From CAWKDC01 sp044445605 (GTDB lineage Bacteria > Pseudomonadota > Gammaproteobacteria > JABCZS01): a stretch of DNA of 64,000 nucleotides. Made by a program: the position numbers and the translations under genes. Each line of letters begins with the position of its first letter. The stretch's first letter is position 1. The notes beneath the pieces were generated by a model, which had not been told where the DNA came from, did no database searches, and saw nothing but the letters and a program-made list of their open reading frames with translations. Shown here piece after piece: positions 50,854-59,836 of this stretch. The stretch covers positions 1 to 64,000 of the forward strand of contig JBIOEA010000008.1 in the NCBI GenBank assembly GCA_044445605.1, read 5' to 3'.

Positions 50854-50946
50854 ACGATAGTTTGGCAGCTAAAAGCATCTTGACATGTTAGCTATATTCA
50901 TGACATGATGCTCATACCTGTCTTAACCTATAGTGAGCCAACTAAA
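50852..50946 (+). promoter_or_regulatory. Upstream block of ankyrin gene 2 (duplicated)
   Basis: Second copy of the 49137-49231 block, retaining TTGACATGTTAGCTATATTC and the following ATGACAT. The left arm of the TAGCTAA inverted repeat is weakened to CAGCTAA here. Confidence 0.6.
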
Positions 50947-52560
50947 ATGAAAGCACAAGACCTTGTATATTTTATAAGCGAGATGTTTAAGACGGTGGTT
51001 AAGGCGGATCCAAGAATCTTGCCCATGCTACCGGATCTTAAGGACATGACTCTACTTGATGGCCAACTCACTGAATTTTTTAGCCTATTAACCCATCACG
51101 GGATTCTTCAGATTGATTTCAAACCCAAAACGAAAGTAGCTATCAAAAACAGGGCTACACCACGCGGTTTCGCCCTGTTGGCAAACTATGGCGATCTCAC
51201 AAAGAACATCCAGCAAGGCCCCCTAATACTTGAGCCTTTCCAGTTAAAGTGTGCGCCCTCTGAATCAGAGGAAGTGTTAGAAATTCTTTTAGTAGTTTTT
51301 GAAAAGCTTTTTAATCCAGCTACGTTCAATACTTTTTTTGATCCCAATTCATTTGTTAAAACATCTATTTCCATGACTGCCGGCCTGTTATGCGCATTGG
51401 TCACAAGGATCACCGCAGGGATGGGTATCCATAGTCATGATGATATTTATACTATTTCAACCTATACAAGCGCCTATGAGGCAGCCTTTAAGGTGAGGAT
51501 CGATGCAACAAACTGGGCTAGATGGGAACTGCGCATTTACCAGCTTCTCAATCTCATGAGACCGGATACGGAAGGCGAGTTAGCTGTTTTCGATAGTCCG
51601 TCTTCGCCATTCTACGGCTCTTCGCCGCTCTATGGTGCTCTCAAAAATCCAACGAGTAACGATAATACCACTGTGACAATGATTGCACAGGGGGCACACG
51701 TAAATTCTGAAGACTCCAGAGGGGAAACCCCTTTAAACCTGGCCATCACAGAGGGTCGGGGAGAATCGGTTATTAGGGCGCTATTAGATAACGGCGCCAA
51801 TATCAATACACTCAATATGCATGGTTATGCCCCGTTGCACCTTGCAATCAAATGCAAAAGGCTCGAGATCGTCACACTGCTACTCAACCAAAAAGATATC
51901 CATGCTTCGATTTTGGATGGAGCCTCTCGCACAGCTCTCTATTATGCTGTAAACATAAATCAACCAGATCTTGTGGCCCAACTTTCCAAGCGTGGTGTTA
52001 CCTTAAGCAACGGCGATATACATTTCTACGATAGCGTAGGAATCACGCTTCTCCATACAACAATCGCACATGGGATGGATGAACTCTCTTTCCTATTGAT
52101 TGAACGAGGGGCGAACTGCAATGCAACGACATATAAAGGCCACACACCACTGGGTCTTGCAATAATGTATAAAAAAAGGGACATTGCCCTAGCACTCATG
52201 AATCATGGGGCAAGGCTTTCATCTCAAGATATGCAGATTCGATTAGACGATACTGGACTCTCGTCCCTCCATCTTGCGGCCGACATGGGGCTAACAGATG
52301 CAATACAACAAATGATAAAACATGGCATGGACATAACCGCTACCGACATCGACGGAAACAATTCGTTACATCATGCAGTCATGAGTGGGGTTAAAAAAAC
52401 GAGTCTCGTACTTCTTAAAGCACCGCGCATCGATGTTGCTTTAAGCCATCAGAACAATGAAGGCAAAACACCGAGAGAATACGCTGCAGAGGATATGGAT
52501 ATTGCTCACGACCCAGCACTCTTATCGAAATTCTTCACAGCCAAAAACAAAAAGTGCTAA
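50947..52560 (+). CDS. Ankyrin-repeat protein, tandem copy 2
   Basis: 537 aa. The same layout as copy 1: an N-terminal domain with MTAGLLCALVTRITAGMG, then about eight ankyrin repeats (HGYAPLHLAIKCKRLEIVTL, KGHTPLGLAIMYKKRDIALA), ending LLSKFFTAKNKKC. The ATG at 50947 is chosen because the sequence before it aligns with the non-coding leader of copy 1; a frame open from 50905 lies inside that duplicated leader. The N-terminal third has diverged more than the repeats. TAA replaces the last codons of copy 1. Confidence 0.87.
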   Translation: MKAQDLVYFISEMFKTVVKADPRILPMLPDLKDMTLLDGQLTEFFSLLTHHGILQIDFKPKTKVAIKNRATPRGFALLANYGDLTKNIQQGPLILEPFQLKCAPSESEEVLEILLVVFEKLFNPATFNTFFDPNSFVKTSISMTAGLLCALVTRITAGMGIHSHDDIYTISTYTSAYEAAFKVRIDATNWARWELRIYQLLNLMRPDTEGELAVFDSPSSPFYGSSPLYGALKNPTSNDNTTVTMIAQGAHVNSEDSRGETPLNLAITEGRGESVIRALLDNGANINTLNMHGYAPLHLAIKCKRLEIVTLLLNQKDIHASILDGASRTALYYAVNINQPDLVAQLSKRGVTLSNGDIHFYDSVGITLLHTTIAHGMDELSFLLIERGANCNATTYKGHTPLGLAIMYKKRDIALALMNHGARLSSQDMQIRLDDTGLSSLHLAADMGLTDAIQQMIKHGMDITATDIDGNNSLHHAVMSGVKKTSLVLLKAPRIDVALSHQNNEGKTPREYAAEDMDIAHDPALLSKFFTAKNKKC

Positions 52561-52565
52561 CGCAA

Positions 52566-54038
52566 ATGAACATAGATGCCGCTGCTGCTGAACTAGCCAT
52601 TCACATTGAACGATTAGCCAATATCCCTGTGAAATTCACGGAGAATCAAACGGAGAATCATAAGAAGGGATTCAGTGGTCTCCTGCGCGATCTCTTTAGC
52701 TTACTGGAAAACCCTCAGGATGAGACATCACAGAAAGATGTCATCTTGGCGCTGCGCACTCAACTGGCATCGATAGCAATATCATCGGGTGGCTTATTAA
52801 AAGCGATAACCTTACCCGACAATATTGACAAGGCAGGCTGGCTTTGCGTGCTGGCCGCACAGATTACAGTCATGCTTGGCACTATTACCCTCAAAAGTGC
52901 ATTCAACAACAAGCTCTATTTTCATTTATACAATAAAAACTTCCCTGAATGGGCACATCCACACTGCGACGATTGGGGTCGAACAGGAGTCAATCTGCTC
53001 TATAAGCTTGGTCACTATCAAACGGTCTTCGATGCAGCCCTCTATAATGATGATTTCGAGACCGTGACCTCGTTGCTTAACGTCTTTAAGTCTAAACAGA
53101 TAGATGCAAACAAATATCTCAAAGCTTCTCTTGAATTTGCATTGCGTCACAAAAAACTAGTGATGGTTCAAAAGTTGCTCTTGAAAATGCACCCTGAGAT
53201 GCCTGCTCTTTTTGCCACTAGGATGATTTCACAGATCGAATCTTCTGGCCTTATTGAGGCAAACCACCTGAAATACCGTGTGGACAAAAATACCTTTCAT
53301 GATGATCTTACCGCCCTTATTAAACTTCTTGTAGACAACAACCTGCTAGCCGTAGCGCCCGAAAGTCTGGATAACATCAAGCATGAAGCGATTATAAAGC
53401 CTCGAACCACTCCTGGCCTCATCAACCTGAAAAACTATGAGTCAGAACCAACCCAATTTTCGGGTCAATTAGATTGCGCCCCCGCTGAAATAGATGAAGT
53501 ATTTGAAATCCTCGTGACCATTCTTGATAAACTGAAGGATGACACTACACGCAACACGTTTCTTCATGACCAAACGTTTTACAAAACACCCATACCTTTT
53601 ACCCCTGGTATTCTATGCGCACTTTCCTTCCAAATTGCAGCCATACTAGGGGGGCACCATTCGCAAGATGGATTCATTGTCATAAAAACTTACAAAGAGG
53701 GCCTTCAGCGCTCCTTAAGAGAAAACATGACATCGCTAGATTTGACTCGATGGCAGAGTCGTATTCTGGTGATGTTGGAATTGTTTACACCCATCCCCAT
53801 GACGGAAGGTGATATCGGGGATAATAGCTTTGACTTGTCGCAGGCTCAACCGACCCAGTTACTACCCAACCCTGAAGAAGCCATTCGGCGTAACCAAGAC
53901 GAACTCAAAAATAAAATAAGCCCCCCTATGGCGCCACCTGCATTAACGACAGTTCTACTGACACCATTAATGCATTCACAAATACAGCGTGGGCGGCGGC
54001 AGCAAAATCGTTGCGGGGATCGATGTAAGATCATATAG
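52566..54038 (+). CDS. Hypothetical protein with two copies of the ankyrin-gene N-domain
   Basis: 490 aa. The second half (about 240-415) aligns with the N-domain of the two preceding ankyrin proteins, with TPGILCALSFQIAAILGG and HHSQDGFIVIKTYKEGL. A more degenerate copy occupies about 45-155 (KAGWLCVLAAQITVMLG). Between them, about 155-225 looks ankyrin-like (ALYNDDFETVTSLLNVFK, FALRHKKLVMVQKLLLK). The C-terminus is basic and Cys-rich (GRRQQNRCGDRCKII). ATG at 52566, six bases after the copy 2 stop; a GTG at 52554 overlapping that gene is possible. Probably cotranscribed with copy 2. Confidence 0.8.
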   Translation: MNIDAAAAELAIHIERLANIPVKFTENQTENHKKGFSGLLRDLFSLLENPQDETSQKDVILALRTQLASIAISSGGLLKAITLPDNIDKAGWLCVLAAQITVMLGTITLKSAFNNKLYFHLYNKNFPEWAHPHCDDWGRTGVNLLYKLGHYQTVFDAALYNDDFETVTSLLNVFKSKQIDANKYLKASLEFALRHKKLVMVQKLLLKMHPEMPALFATRMISQIESSGLIEANHLKYRVDKNTFHDDLTALIKLLVDNNLLAVAPESLDNIKHEAIIKPRTTPGLINLKNYESEPTQFSGQLDCAPAEIDEVFEILVTILDKLKDDTTRNTFLHDQTFYKTPIPFTPGILCALSFQIAAILGGHHSQDGFIVIKTYKEGLQRSLRENMTSLDLTRWQSRILVMLELFTPIPMTEGDIGDNSFDLSQAQPTQLLPNPEEAIRRNQDELKNKISPPMAPPALTTVLLTPLMHSQIQRGRRQQNRCGDRCKII

Positions 54039-54052
54039 GAGGATTTATCGGA

Positions 54053-54058
54053 TATAAT
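54053..54058 (+). promoter_or_regulatory. -10 box candidate for dacA
   Basis: A perfect TATAAT lies 36 bases upstream of the dacA ATG; no good -35 is visible at 16-18 bases, so activation or another -35 may be needed. Confidence 0.35.
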
Positions 54059-54094
54059 GTGTCTATACTCGATTTTTTGCGCGGAGCCGCTCTT

Positions 54095-55309
54095 ATGTTG
54101 AAATCTTTCTTAATGATCATGGCATCATGCCTTTTCTCATCCACCTTACTTGCTGCACCCACCCCCGCTCCGGCACCCCAATTGCCGATCCCAGCTGCCC
54201 CCACCTTGGGCGCCAAAGCTTATGTCTTGCAAGACAATGGCAGTGGTCAAATCATTGTGTCGGTGAATGGACAAGAACGTCTCCCGCCCGCCAGCCTCAC
54301 CAAAATGATGACCGTCTATGTAGTCGATCATGAAATTGCCGCGGGTCGTTTGAAACTCGATGATCCCATTCTCATTAGTGAGAAAGCTTGGCGCAGCGAA
54401 GGCTCCCGCATGTTCGTGGACGTGAACAGCACCGTTCCTGCACGCGACCTATTAAATGGCGTCATCATTCAATCCGGTAACGATGCCTCGATTGCTTTCG
54501 CAGAACACATTGCGGGTACTGAAGAAGCCTTTGCCGATCAAATGAATGCTTATGCCAAAGCGCTTGGGATGAAAAACACCCACTTCATGAACGCCACCGG
54601 TATGCCCGATCCTAATCACTACACGACTGCCGAAGACATGGCTATCTTAGCCCGTGCGATTGTCAACGAATTCCCAGACACCTATAAAGTGTATTCGCAA
54701 AAAGAGTTCCTCTACAACGGCATCAAACAAAGCAACCGCAACAGCTTGTTGTGGCGTGACCCAACGGTAGACGGCATTAAAACCGGCCACACCGATGACG
54801 CGGGCTTCTGCCTCGTGGCATCCGCGCTACGCAACAACATGCGTTTCAACGCGGTTATTCTGGGGGCTGCCAATGAAGGCGCACGTGCTGAACAAGCACA
54901 AAGTCTGTTGAACTACGGCTTCCGCTTCTACAAAACACAGGCATTATTAACAGGAAACAAACCGATTGCACAAACAACGGTTTATCAAGGCAAAACATCC
55001 AAATTACCCATTGGGGTTGAACAGGATTTGATGGTCACCATTCCACAGAATCAATCACAATCCATTGGTACCTCATTGGCGATGCACCATGATCTGCGCG
55101 CACCCATCACACGCGGGCAAGTGGTTGGCGAATTAACCATCACGATGAATGATCAAGTCCTCGTGAAAACACCGGTTGTCGCATTAGAAAATGTTGAGCG
55201 CGCCGGTATCGTTGGCCGCTTCTTTGGTTGGATTAAATTATTCTTCAAAGGCCTGCTGAGCAAAGGCAGCAGCGCTCCATTGGCTGAAGGGATTGCACTG
55301 ACACCATGA
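54095..55309 (+). CDS. dacA: D-alanyl-D-alanine carboxypeptidase (PBP5/6 type)
   Basis: Periplasmic penicillin-binding protein that removes the terminal D-Ala of peptidoglycan pentapeptides. 404 aa with a signal peptide (MLKSFLMIMASCLFSSTLLA). Catalytic motifs SLTK (Ser nucleophile), SGN and KTGHT are all present, then the PBP5 C-terminal beta domain and an amphipathic anchor (VGRFFGWIKLFFKGLL). The ATG at 54095 follows GGAG by eight bases; a frame open from 54059 would spoil the signal peptide. It overlaps the next gene by four bases. Confidence 0.97.
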   Translation: MLKSFLMIMASCLFSSTLLAAPTPAPAPQLPIPAAPTLGAKAYVLQDNGSGQIIVSVNGQERLPPASLTKMMTVYVVDHEIAAGRLKLDDPILISEKAWRSEGSRMFVDVNSTVPARDLLNGVIIQSGNDASIAFAEHIAGTEEAFADQMNAYAKALGMKNTHFMNATGMPDPNHYTTAEDMAILARAIVNEFPDTYKVYSQKEFLYNGIKQSNRNSLLWRDPTVDGIKTGHTDDAGFCLVASALRNNMRFNAVILGAANEGARAEQAQSLLNYGFRFYKTQALLTGNKPIAQTTVYQGKTSKLPIGVEQDLMVTIPQNQSQSIGTSLAMHHDLRAPITRGQVVGELTITMNDQVLVKTPVVALENVERAGIVGRFFGWIKLFFKGLLSKGSSAPLAEGIALTP

Positions 55310-56151
55310 ACGATACTGTCTACTTAAATGGGGTTTACGGCCCCGCAACTGAAGCAAAAGTCTCTGTCTTTGACAGAGGCTTTTTGTTTGGTGATGGCGT
55401 CTATGAAGTCATGCCATTTTATCAGGGACGCGCATTTGGATGGGAAGGCCACATGGAGCGTTTTGAGCGCAGCCTTGGTGCAATAGATATACCCAATCCG
55501 CATACCGAACGGCAATGGCGCGACATTGCAACGCAATTGCTCGCGGCCAATGGCGACACGCAATTAATCTATTTACAAGTCACGCGTGGCGTGGCGGTTC
55601 CGCGTAAACATACTTATGATCAAGGCATGACGCCCACCGTATTTGCTTCCAGCATCTCTTTCACCCCCGTTCAAACCAGTGGCATGAGTGTGATCACCTT
55701 GCTCGATGAGCGCTGGGAACATTGTCATATTAAATCACTCAATTTATTACCTAATGTCTTAGCGACGCAACAAGCGAAACGCGAAGGCGTTCCCGAAGCC
55801 ATTCTCATTCATGATGGGTTTGTGACCGAAGGCGCGAGCAGCAATGTCTTCATCGTGAAAAACAATGAAATCTTCACGCCGCCCACAGATGGCTCCATTT
55901 TGCGCGGTGTGACACGTGGGATTATTTGTGATCTGTGTGCATCACTGGGTTATCGAGTGAAAGAAGAACCCATTTCTATCGATGCACTGATCAACGCTGA
56001 TGAAGTTTGGTTGAGCTCTGTCGGAAAAGAAATCACCCCGGTGATTAAAATCGATGGCCAACCGATTGCCAATGGCAAACCCGGGCCCGTTTGGGAACGT
56101 GCTTACCCGATGTACCAAGAATGTATTAAGCGGGATGCACATGCCCTGTGA
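55306..56151 (+). CDS. dat: D-amino-acid transaminase (class IV PLP enzyme)
   Basis: 281 aa. Interconverts D-alanine and D-glutamate with their keto acids, so it can feed or recycle peptidoglycan D-amino acids. Fold-type IV signatures: VFDRGFLFGDGVYEVMPFY, the PLP-Lys region HIKSLNLLPNVLATQQAKRE and DGFVTEGASSNVFIV. The start overlaps the dacA stop (ATGA). A dacA-dat pair next to lipoate genes is common in gammaproteobacteria; the small ybeD gene often found between dat and lipB is absent. Confidence 0.93.
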   Translation: MNDTVYLNGVYGPATEAKVSVFDRGFLFGDGVYEVMPFYQGRAFGWEGHMERFERSLGAIDIPNPHTERQWRDIATQLLAANGDTQLIYLQVTRGVAVPRKHTYDQGMTPTVFASSISFTPVQTSGMSVITLLDERWEHCHIKSLNLLPNVLATQQAKREGVPEAILIHDGFVTEGASSNVFIVKNNEIFTPPTDGSILRGVTRGIICDLCASLGYRVKEEPISIDALINADEVWLSSVGKEITPVIKIDGQPIANGKPGPVWERAYPMYQECIKRDAHAL

Positions 56152-56788
56152 TGTTGTCATACGTTCGTTGGGGCAAGTGCCTTATGTGTCTACCTGGGAA
56201 AAAATGCGCACCTTCACGGAGCAGCGCACCTCAGAGACTTGCGATGAAATATGGTGCTTGAGCCACCCGCCCGTCTTTACCCAAGGACAAGCTGGCAAGC
56301 CTGAACACTTAATCAACCCAGGCGATATTGAAGTCGTTCAGACCGATCGTGGAGGCCAGGTGACGTATCATGGCCCCGGCCAACTCGTCATCTATTTTTT
56401 AATCGATTTAAAACGCAGGAACCAAGGGATACGCGCCTTAGTGGATACCATCGAACAAGGCGTTATCGCGATGCTGAAAGCCGATCATATCGCCGCTCAT
56501 ACGATTGAAAAGGCCCCGGGGGTTTATGTTGACCAGGCAAAAGTCTGTTCCCTAGGATTAAGGGTCAAACGTGGCTGTACGTATCATGGATTAGCGCTGA
56601 ACGTAAACATGGATTTAACGCCTTTCTCGCGTATAAACCCCTGCGGATACAAAGACTTAAACGTCTGCCAAACCTCAGACCTAGGTGGGGCACAAACACT
56701 GGAACAAGCCCGCGATCGACTGATCGCGCAATTGCTACCGCTTTTCGGGTATAATCACCCCCAAAGCAGCATTGAGGGGACCTTATGA
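56141..56788 (+). CDS. lipB: Octanoyltransferase LipB
   Basis: Moves octanoyl from acyl carrier protein to lipoyl domains, the first step of lipoate synthesis. 215 aa. The substrate loop RGGQVTYHGPGQLV, the Lys in DQAKVCSLGLRV and the catalytic Cys in INPCGYKDL are present. ATG at 56141 is preceded by GCGGG and overlaps dat by 11 bases; an ATG two codons earlier (56135) is the alternative. Confidence 0.97.
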   Translation: MPCDVVIRSLGQVPYVSTWEKMRTFTEQRTSETCDEIWCLSHPPVFTQGQAGKPEHLINPGDIEVVQTDRGGQVTYHGPGQLVIYFLIDLKRRNQGIRALVDTIEQGVIAMLKADHIAAHTIEKAPGVYVDQAKVCSLGLRVKRGCTYHGLALNVNMDLTPFSRINPCGYKDLNVCQTSDLGGAQTLEQARDRLIAQLLPLFGYNHPQSSIEGTL

Positions 56789-57735
56789 GCACGCCAACGG
56801 TCAATGATAAACAACGGGGTTTTGATAAGCTCTCGCGCATCCCGATTAAAGTCGAAGCACAACCTCTCCTCAAAAAACCCGATTGGATTCGTGTCCGTCT
56901 GCCTTCCCAACATAATATTGATATTGTGACGCAAATGCTTCGCCAGAACCGCTTACACAGCGTCTGTGAAGAAGCCTCCTGCCCAAATTTACCTGAGTGT
57001 TTCAGCAAAGGTACCGCAACGTTCATGATCATGGGTGACAAATGCACCCGCCGTTGCAGCTTTTGTGACGTAGCTCATGGCCGCCCTGATCCCCTCGACG
57101 AAAGCGAACCGGCGAATCTAGCCACAGCCATTGCCACGATGAAGTTGAAATACGTGGTCATTACATCGGTGGACAGAGATGATTTACGTGATGGTGGCGC
57201 GGGCCATTTTGCGGCATGCATTAAAGCCACACGCGAACAAAGCCCGAACATTCGCATTGAAATTTTGGTGCCTGATTTCCGCGGTAAAAATCGCCGTCAA
57301 ATCGCGATTGATCTTTTAGCGACGGAACCGCCAGATGTGTTTAACCATAATATTGAAACCGTGCCACGGTTATACGCGCAAGCACGCCCTGGTTCTGACT
57401 ATCACTGGTCGTTGTTATTGCTGAAAGAATTCAAAGAACGCTTTCCACATATCCCAACAAAATCCGGCATCATGCTGGGGCTTGGCGAAACCTTGGACGA
57501 AGTACGCGACGTGATGCGTGACTTACGTACGCACCATGTTGACATGATCACCATTGGGCAATACTTACAGCCTTCTCGCTACCATCTCCCTGTTGCGCGT
57601 TATGTCACCCCAGCCGAATTCGACCAATTAAGAATCGATGGCGAAGCCATGGGGTTCTCTAATGTGGCCAGTGGGCCGCTCGTGCGCTCATCCTATCATG
57701 CTGATAAACAAGCAGATGGCGAGAGAGTCAGCTAA
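56785..57735 (+). CDS. lipA: Lipoyl synthase LipA
   Basis: Radical SAM enzyme that inserts two sulfurs into octanoyl-lipoyl domains. 316 aa. The auxiliary cluster Cys residues lie in CEEASCPNLPEC, the radical SAM cluster in CTRRCSFCDV, and the C-terminal RSSYHA supplies the conserved Ser ligand. Overlaps lipB by four bases. Its product matters for the pyruvate dehydrogenase encoded at the right end. Confidence 0.98.
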   Translation: MSTPTVNDKQRGFDKLSRIPIKVEAQPLLKKPDWIRVRLPSQHNIDIVTQMLRQNRLHSVCEEASCPNLPECFSKGTATFMIMGDKCTRRCSFCDVAHGRPDPLDESEPANLATAIATMKLKYVVITSVDRDDLRDGGAGHFAACIKATREQSPNIRIEILVPDFRGKNRRQIAIDLLATEPPDVFNHNIETVPRLYAQARPGSDYHWSLLLLKEFKERFPHIPTKSGIMLGLGETLDEVRDVMRDLRTHHVDMITIGQYLQPSRYHLPVARYVTPAEFDQLRIDGEAMGFSNVASGPLVRSSYHADKQADGERVS

Positions 57736-57773
57736 AGTTTGCTGATCTGCTTTCATCCTCTACAGGTCTATGG

Positions 57774-57779
57774 TATATT
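57774..57779 (+). promoter_or_regulatory. Extended -10 candidate before the 57823 gene
   Basis: TGGTATATT (57771-57779) is an extended -10 between lipA and the small unknown gene; the -35 region (TTTCAT, 57751-57756) is poor. It suggests independent transcription. Confidence 0.4.
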
Positions 57780-57822
57780 CCTACCTTAGCATTTTTCCCT
57801 GTAGTTGAGTGGAGAGTAGAAG

Positions 57823-58497
57823 ATGTATTCAGGCTATCAACATTGGCTGGCTCAAGGCCAACAAGCTGCTTCTAGTGATAAAGATAAGTATCAAGCTGCG
57901 CACCTTGCCCTTAGCTACTACTCGACACCCCCCAGCCTATACAGTGCACACTTCACTCGGGACCTCGCTGATCCGAATAATAATCCTATTGATATCGTCC
58001 TTAAGATCGAAGCCAAAATACCCGCTGATAACATGACATTAGCCATCGCTCGAATTGCCAAGCATCATTTGGAAGATTTTAAGCAACATCAGACTCAAAT
58101 CATTAATGCAATGAAACAAAACCGCCATCTTGCCTGCGTATGGGCGAGCGCCTATATTGACGCACGAAAAATACTCAAACCACAGAACAACGTTTTTAAT
58201 GAGATCATTAATAATACTTTTTTTAAAAACAATGTAGCGGTCATGAGCAAATTTTATAACATTTCAAAGAAATCAGATCCTTTTTCTCATGTGCATATTG
58301 ACAACAATCTACGCATTCGGGCAACCCAACTTATCCTCACCGATACTTCCTTTACTCCAGCCATCCTGGCACTTGGGGTCAACGCGAAAAAAGATGATTT
58401 TGCAGACATCGTGAATACGCACCATGCAAAATTGTTCACAACCGAACGCACTGATGATGAGCCCCAGATCAAGAAGCAAAAGTTAGTAAAAAAGTAA
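57823..58497 (+). CDS. Hypothetical protein with basic C-terminus
   Basis: 224 aa, no recognised domain. It is mostly helical by composition and rich in Asn, Lys and His. It ends DEPQIKKQKLVKK, a lysine cluster that could be a nuclear-localisation-like or secretion signal; both are speculation. No signal peptide or membrane segment. A GGAGAG site precedes the ATG. It is flanked by lipA and orn, both housekeeping, so it is probably an accessory insertion. Confidence 0.7.
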   Translation: MYSGYQHWLAQGQQAASSDKDKYQAAHLALSYYSTPPSLYSAHFTRDLADPNNNPIDIVLKIEAKIPADNMTLAIARIAKHHLEDFKQHQTQIINAMKQNRHLACVWASAYIDARKILKPQNNVFNEIINNTFFKNNVAVMSKFYNISKKSDPFSHVHIDNNLRIRATQLILTDTSFTPAILALGVNAKKDDFADIVNTHHAKLFTTERTDDEPQIKKQKLVKK

Positions 58498-58510
58498 AGT
58501 GGGCGAAAGA

Positions 58511-58542
58511 AGGGGCAGCCGAGTATTCCGAGGCGGGGGTTT
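58511..58542 (-). repeat. 32-bp repeat, inverted copy of 289-320
   Basis: Exact reverse complement of 289-320. It fills most of the 52-base gap between the stop codons of the convergent 57823 gene and orn. Directly left of it, GGGCGAAAGA (58501-58510) resembles half of the palindrome family. Confidence 0.8.
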
Positions 58543-58549
58543 TTCTAGT

Positions 58550-59095
58550 CTATTCCGCCCGTAGCCAATGTTCTCTGTAATAGCGCAGTTCTGCTATTGA
58601 AGCGCGGATATCACTCAATGCACGGTGGTCATCTGATTTTTTAATTTGCTTGTACAGTTCAGGGCGCCAGCGACGCGAAAGTTCTTTGATCGTGCTGACA
58701 TCAATATGGCGATAATGGAAAAAGTCTTCTAGTTTGGGCATATACCGTGCCATAAAACGTCGATCGGTGCAAATCGTATTTCCACACATCGGGGATGCTT
58801 TGGCTTCGACCAGTTCGTTTAAAAAAGCCAAAGTTTGTTTTTCTGCTTCGTTTTCAGTAATTTTACTTTCACGAACACGCTCCACCAAGCCAGTCATGTT
58901 ATGTTGACGGGTATTCCATGCATCCATGCCAGCCAGTAATGCGTCATCTTGATGAATTACCAATTCCGGCCCAATCCCAATTTCATTTAAATCACTGTCC
59001 GTGACAATCGTGGCTATCTCGATGATCCGTTCTTTTTGCTCATTGAGCCCAGTCATCTCGAGATCGATCCAAATTAAATTTGCTTTCTTATCCAT
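58550..59095 (-). CDS. orn: Oligoribonuclease
   Basis: 181-aa DEDDh 3'-5' exonuclease that degrades diribonucleotides, the last step of RNA decay after PNPase, and also clears pGpG. Motifs: Exo I LIWIDLEMTGL, Exo II CGNTICTDRRFMARY and Exo III HRALSDIRASI with the catalytic His. Nine bases downstream of the hydrolase gene in transcription order. Confidence 0.97.
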   Translation of the reverse strand: MDKKANLIWIDLEMTGLNEQKERIIEIATIVTDSDLNEIGIGPELVIHQDDALLAGMDAWNTRQHNMTGLVERVRESKITENEAEKQTLAFLNELVEAKASPMCGNTICTDRRFMARYMPKLEDFFHYRHIDVSTIKELSRRWRPELYKQIKKSDDHRALSDIRASIAELRYYREHWLRAE

Positions 59096-59104
59096 TTTTT
59101 AACC

Positions 59105-59836
59105 TTAACATAATGATTCTATTGTTTGCGCCAGTAATTGTAGCTGAGACGGGGATGATAATCGATGGTCCCCGTCTTTGATGAGCGTTATGCTGACATC
59201 ATTTGAGGCCACACGCTCGGCAATCCGTATCGCTTTCTTCCAAGGAACATCAGCATCTTTCATCCCTTGCAATAATCGTATGGGGCAATGAATGGCGATG
59301 TCACCGTGCAATAAATAATGATGCTTTGCTTCAGCGATTAATTCCGCCGAAATTGGATACGGCCTCCCTTCTATGCCGGAAGGAATATAACATACTCCTG
59401 TCTTGGCAAGTGAATCCCGATGGTCGTCTGACAACCGCGAAAAATCCTCTGTAAAATCGGGCGCTGCCGCAATACCGACCAAGCCATGAACGCGATCCGG
59501 ACGGGCCAATGCAGCCAATAACATGAGCCAGCCGCCCATACTGGAGCCGACCAATATTTGAGGGCCCGTTGTTAATTCACCGATCACCTGCAAGGCGTCC
59601 GACAACCAACGCCCCATCGTCCCTTTGACAACTTCCCCATCGGATTTGCCGTGACCATAATAATCAAAACGAACGAATGCTCGGCCCCATGCACGACAAC
59701 ATGCTTCTAAATACGTGGCCTTGGTTCCCGACATGTCTGAGCAAAAGCCCCCCAAAAACACGACACCCGGCCCCTCGCCTTCTGTTTTACAGTAGGCTAG
59801 CTTGTTGCCGTGACCATCCGTCAAATATGTATTCAT
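59105..59836 (-). CDS. Alpha/beta hydrolase, ABHD10-like
   Basis: 243 aa. Catalytic triad visible: nucleophile Ser in VGSSMGGW, Asp in GMKDADVP and His in DGDHRLS. The FLGGFCSDMSGTKA oxyanion region and overall length fit the group that includes mitochondrial ABHD10 (acyl-protein thioesterase); the substrate is not determinable. It is divergent from the ETF oxidoreductase gene. Confidence 0.88.
   Translation of the reverse strand: MNTYLTDGHGNKLAYCKTEGEGPGVVFLGGFCSDMSGTKATYLEACCRAWGRAFVRFDYYGHGKSDGEVVKGTMGRWLSDALQVIGELTTGPQILVGSSMGGWLMLLAALARPDRVHGLVGIAAAPDFTEDFSRLSDDHRDSLAKTGVCYIPSGIEGRPYPISAELIAEAKHHYLLHGDIAIHCPIRLLQGMKDADVPWKKAIRIAERVASNDVSITLIKDGDHRLSSPSQLQLLAQTIESLC

Noticed and set aside
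50905..50946. Upstream ATG for ankyrin copy 2
   Set aside because: The segment aligns with the non-coding leader of copy 1, where it cannot be coding because the frame differs.
52554..52565. GTG start overlapping the end of ankyrin copy 2 for the next gene
   Set aside because: The stub at 50824 begins at the ATG equivalent to 52566, which supports that ATG as the ancestral start.
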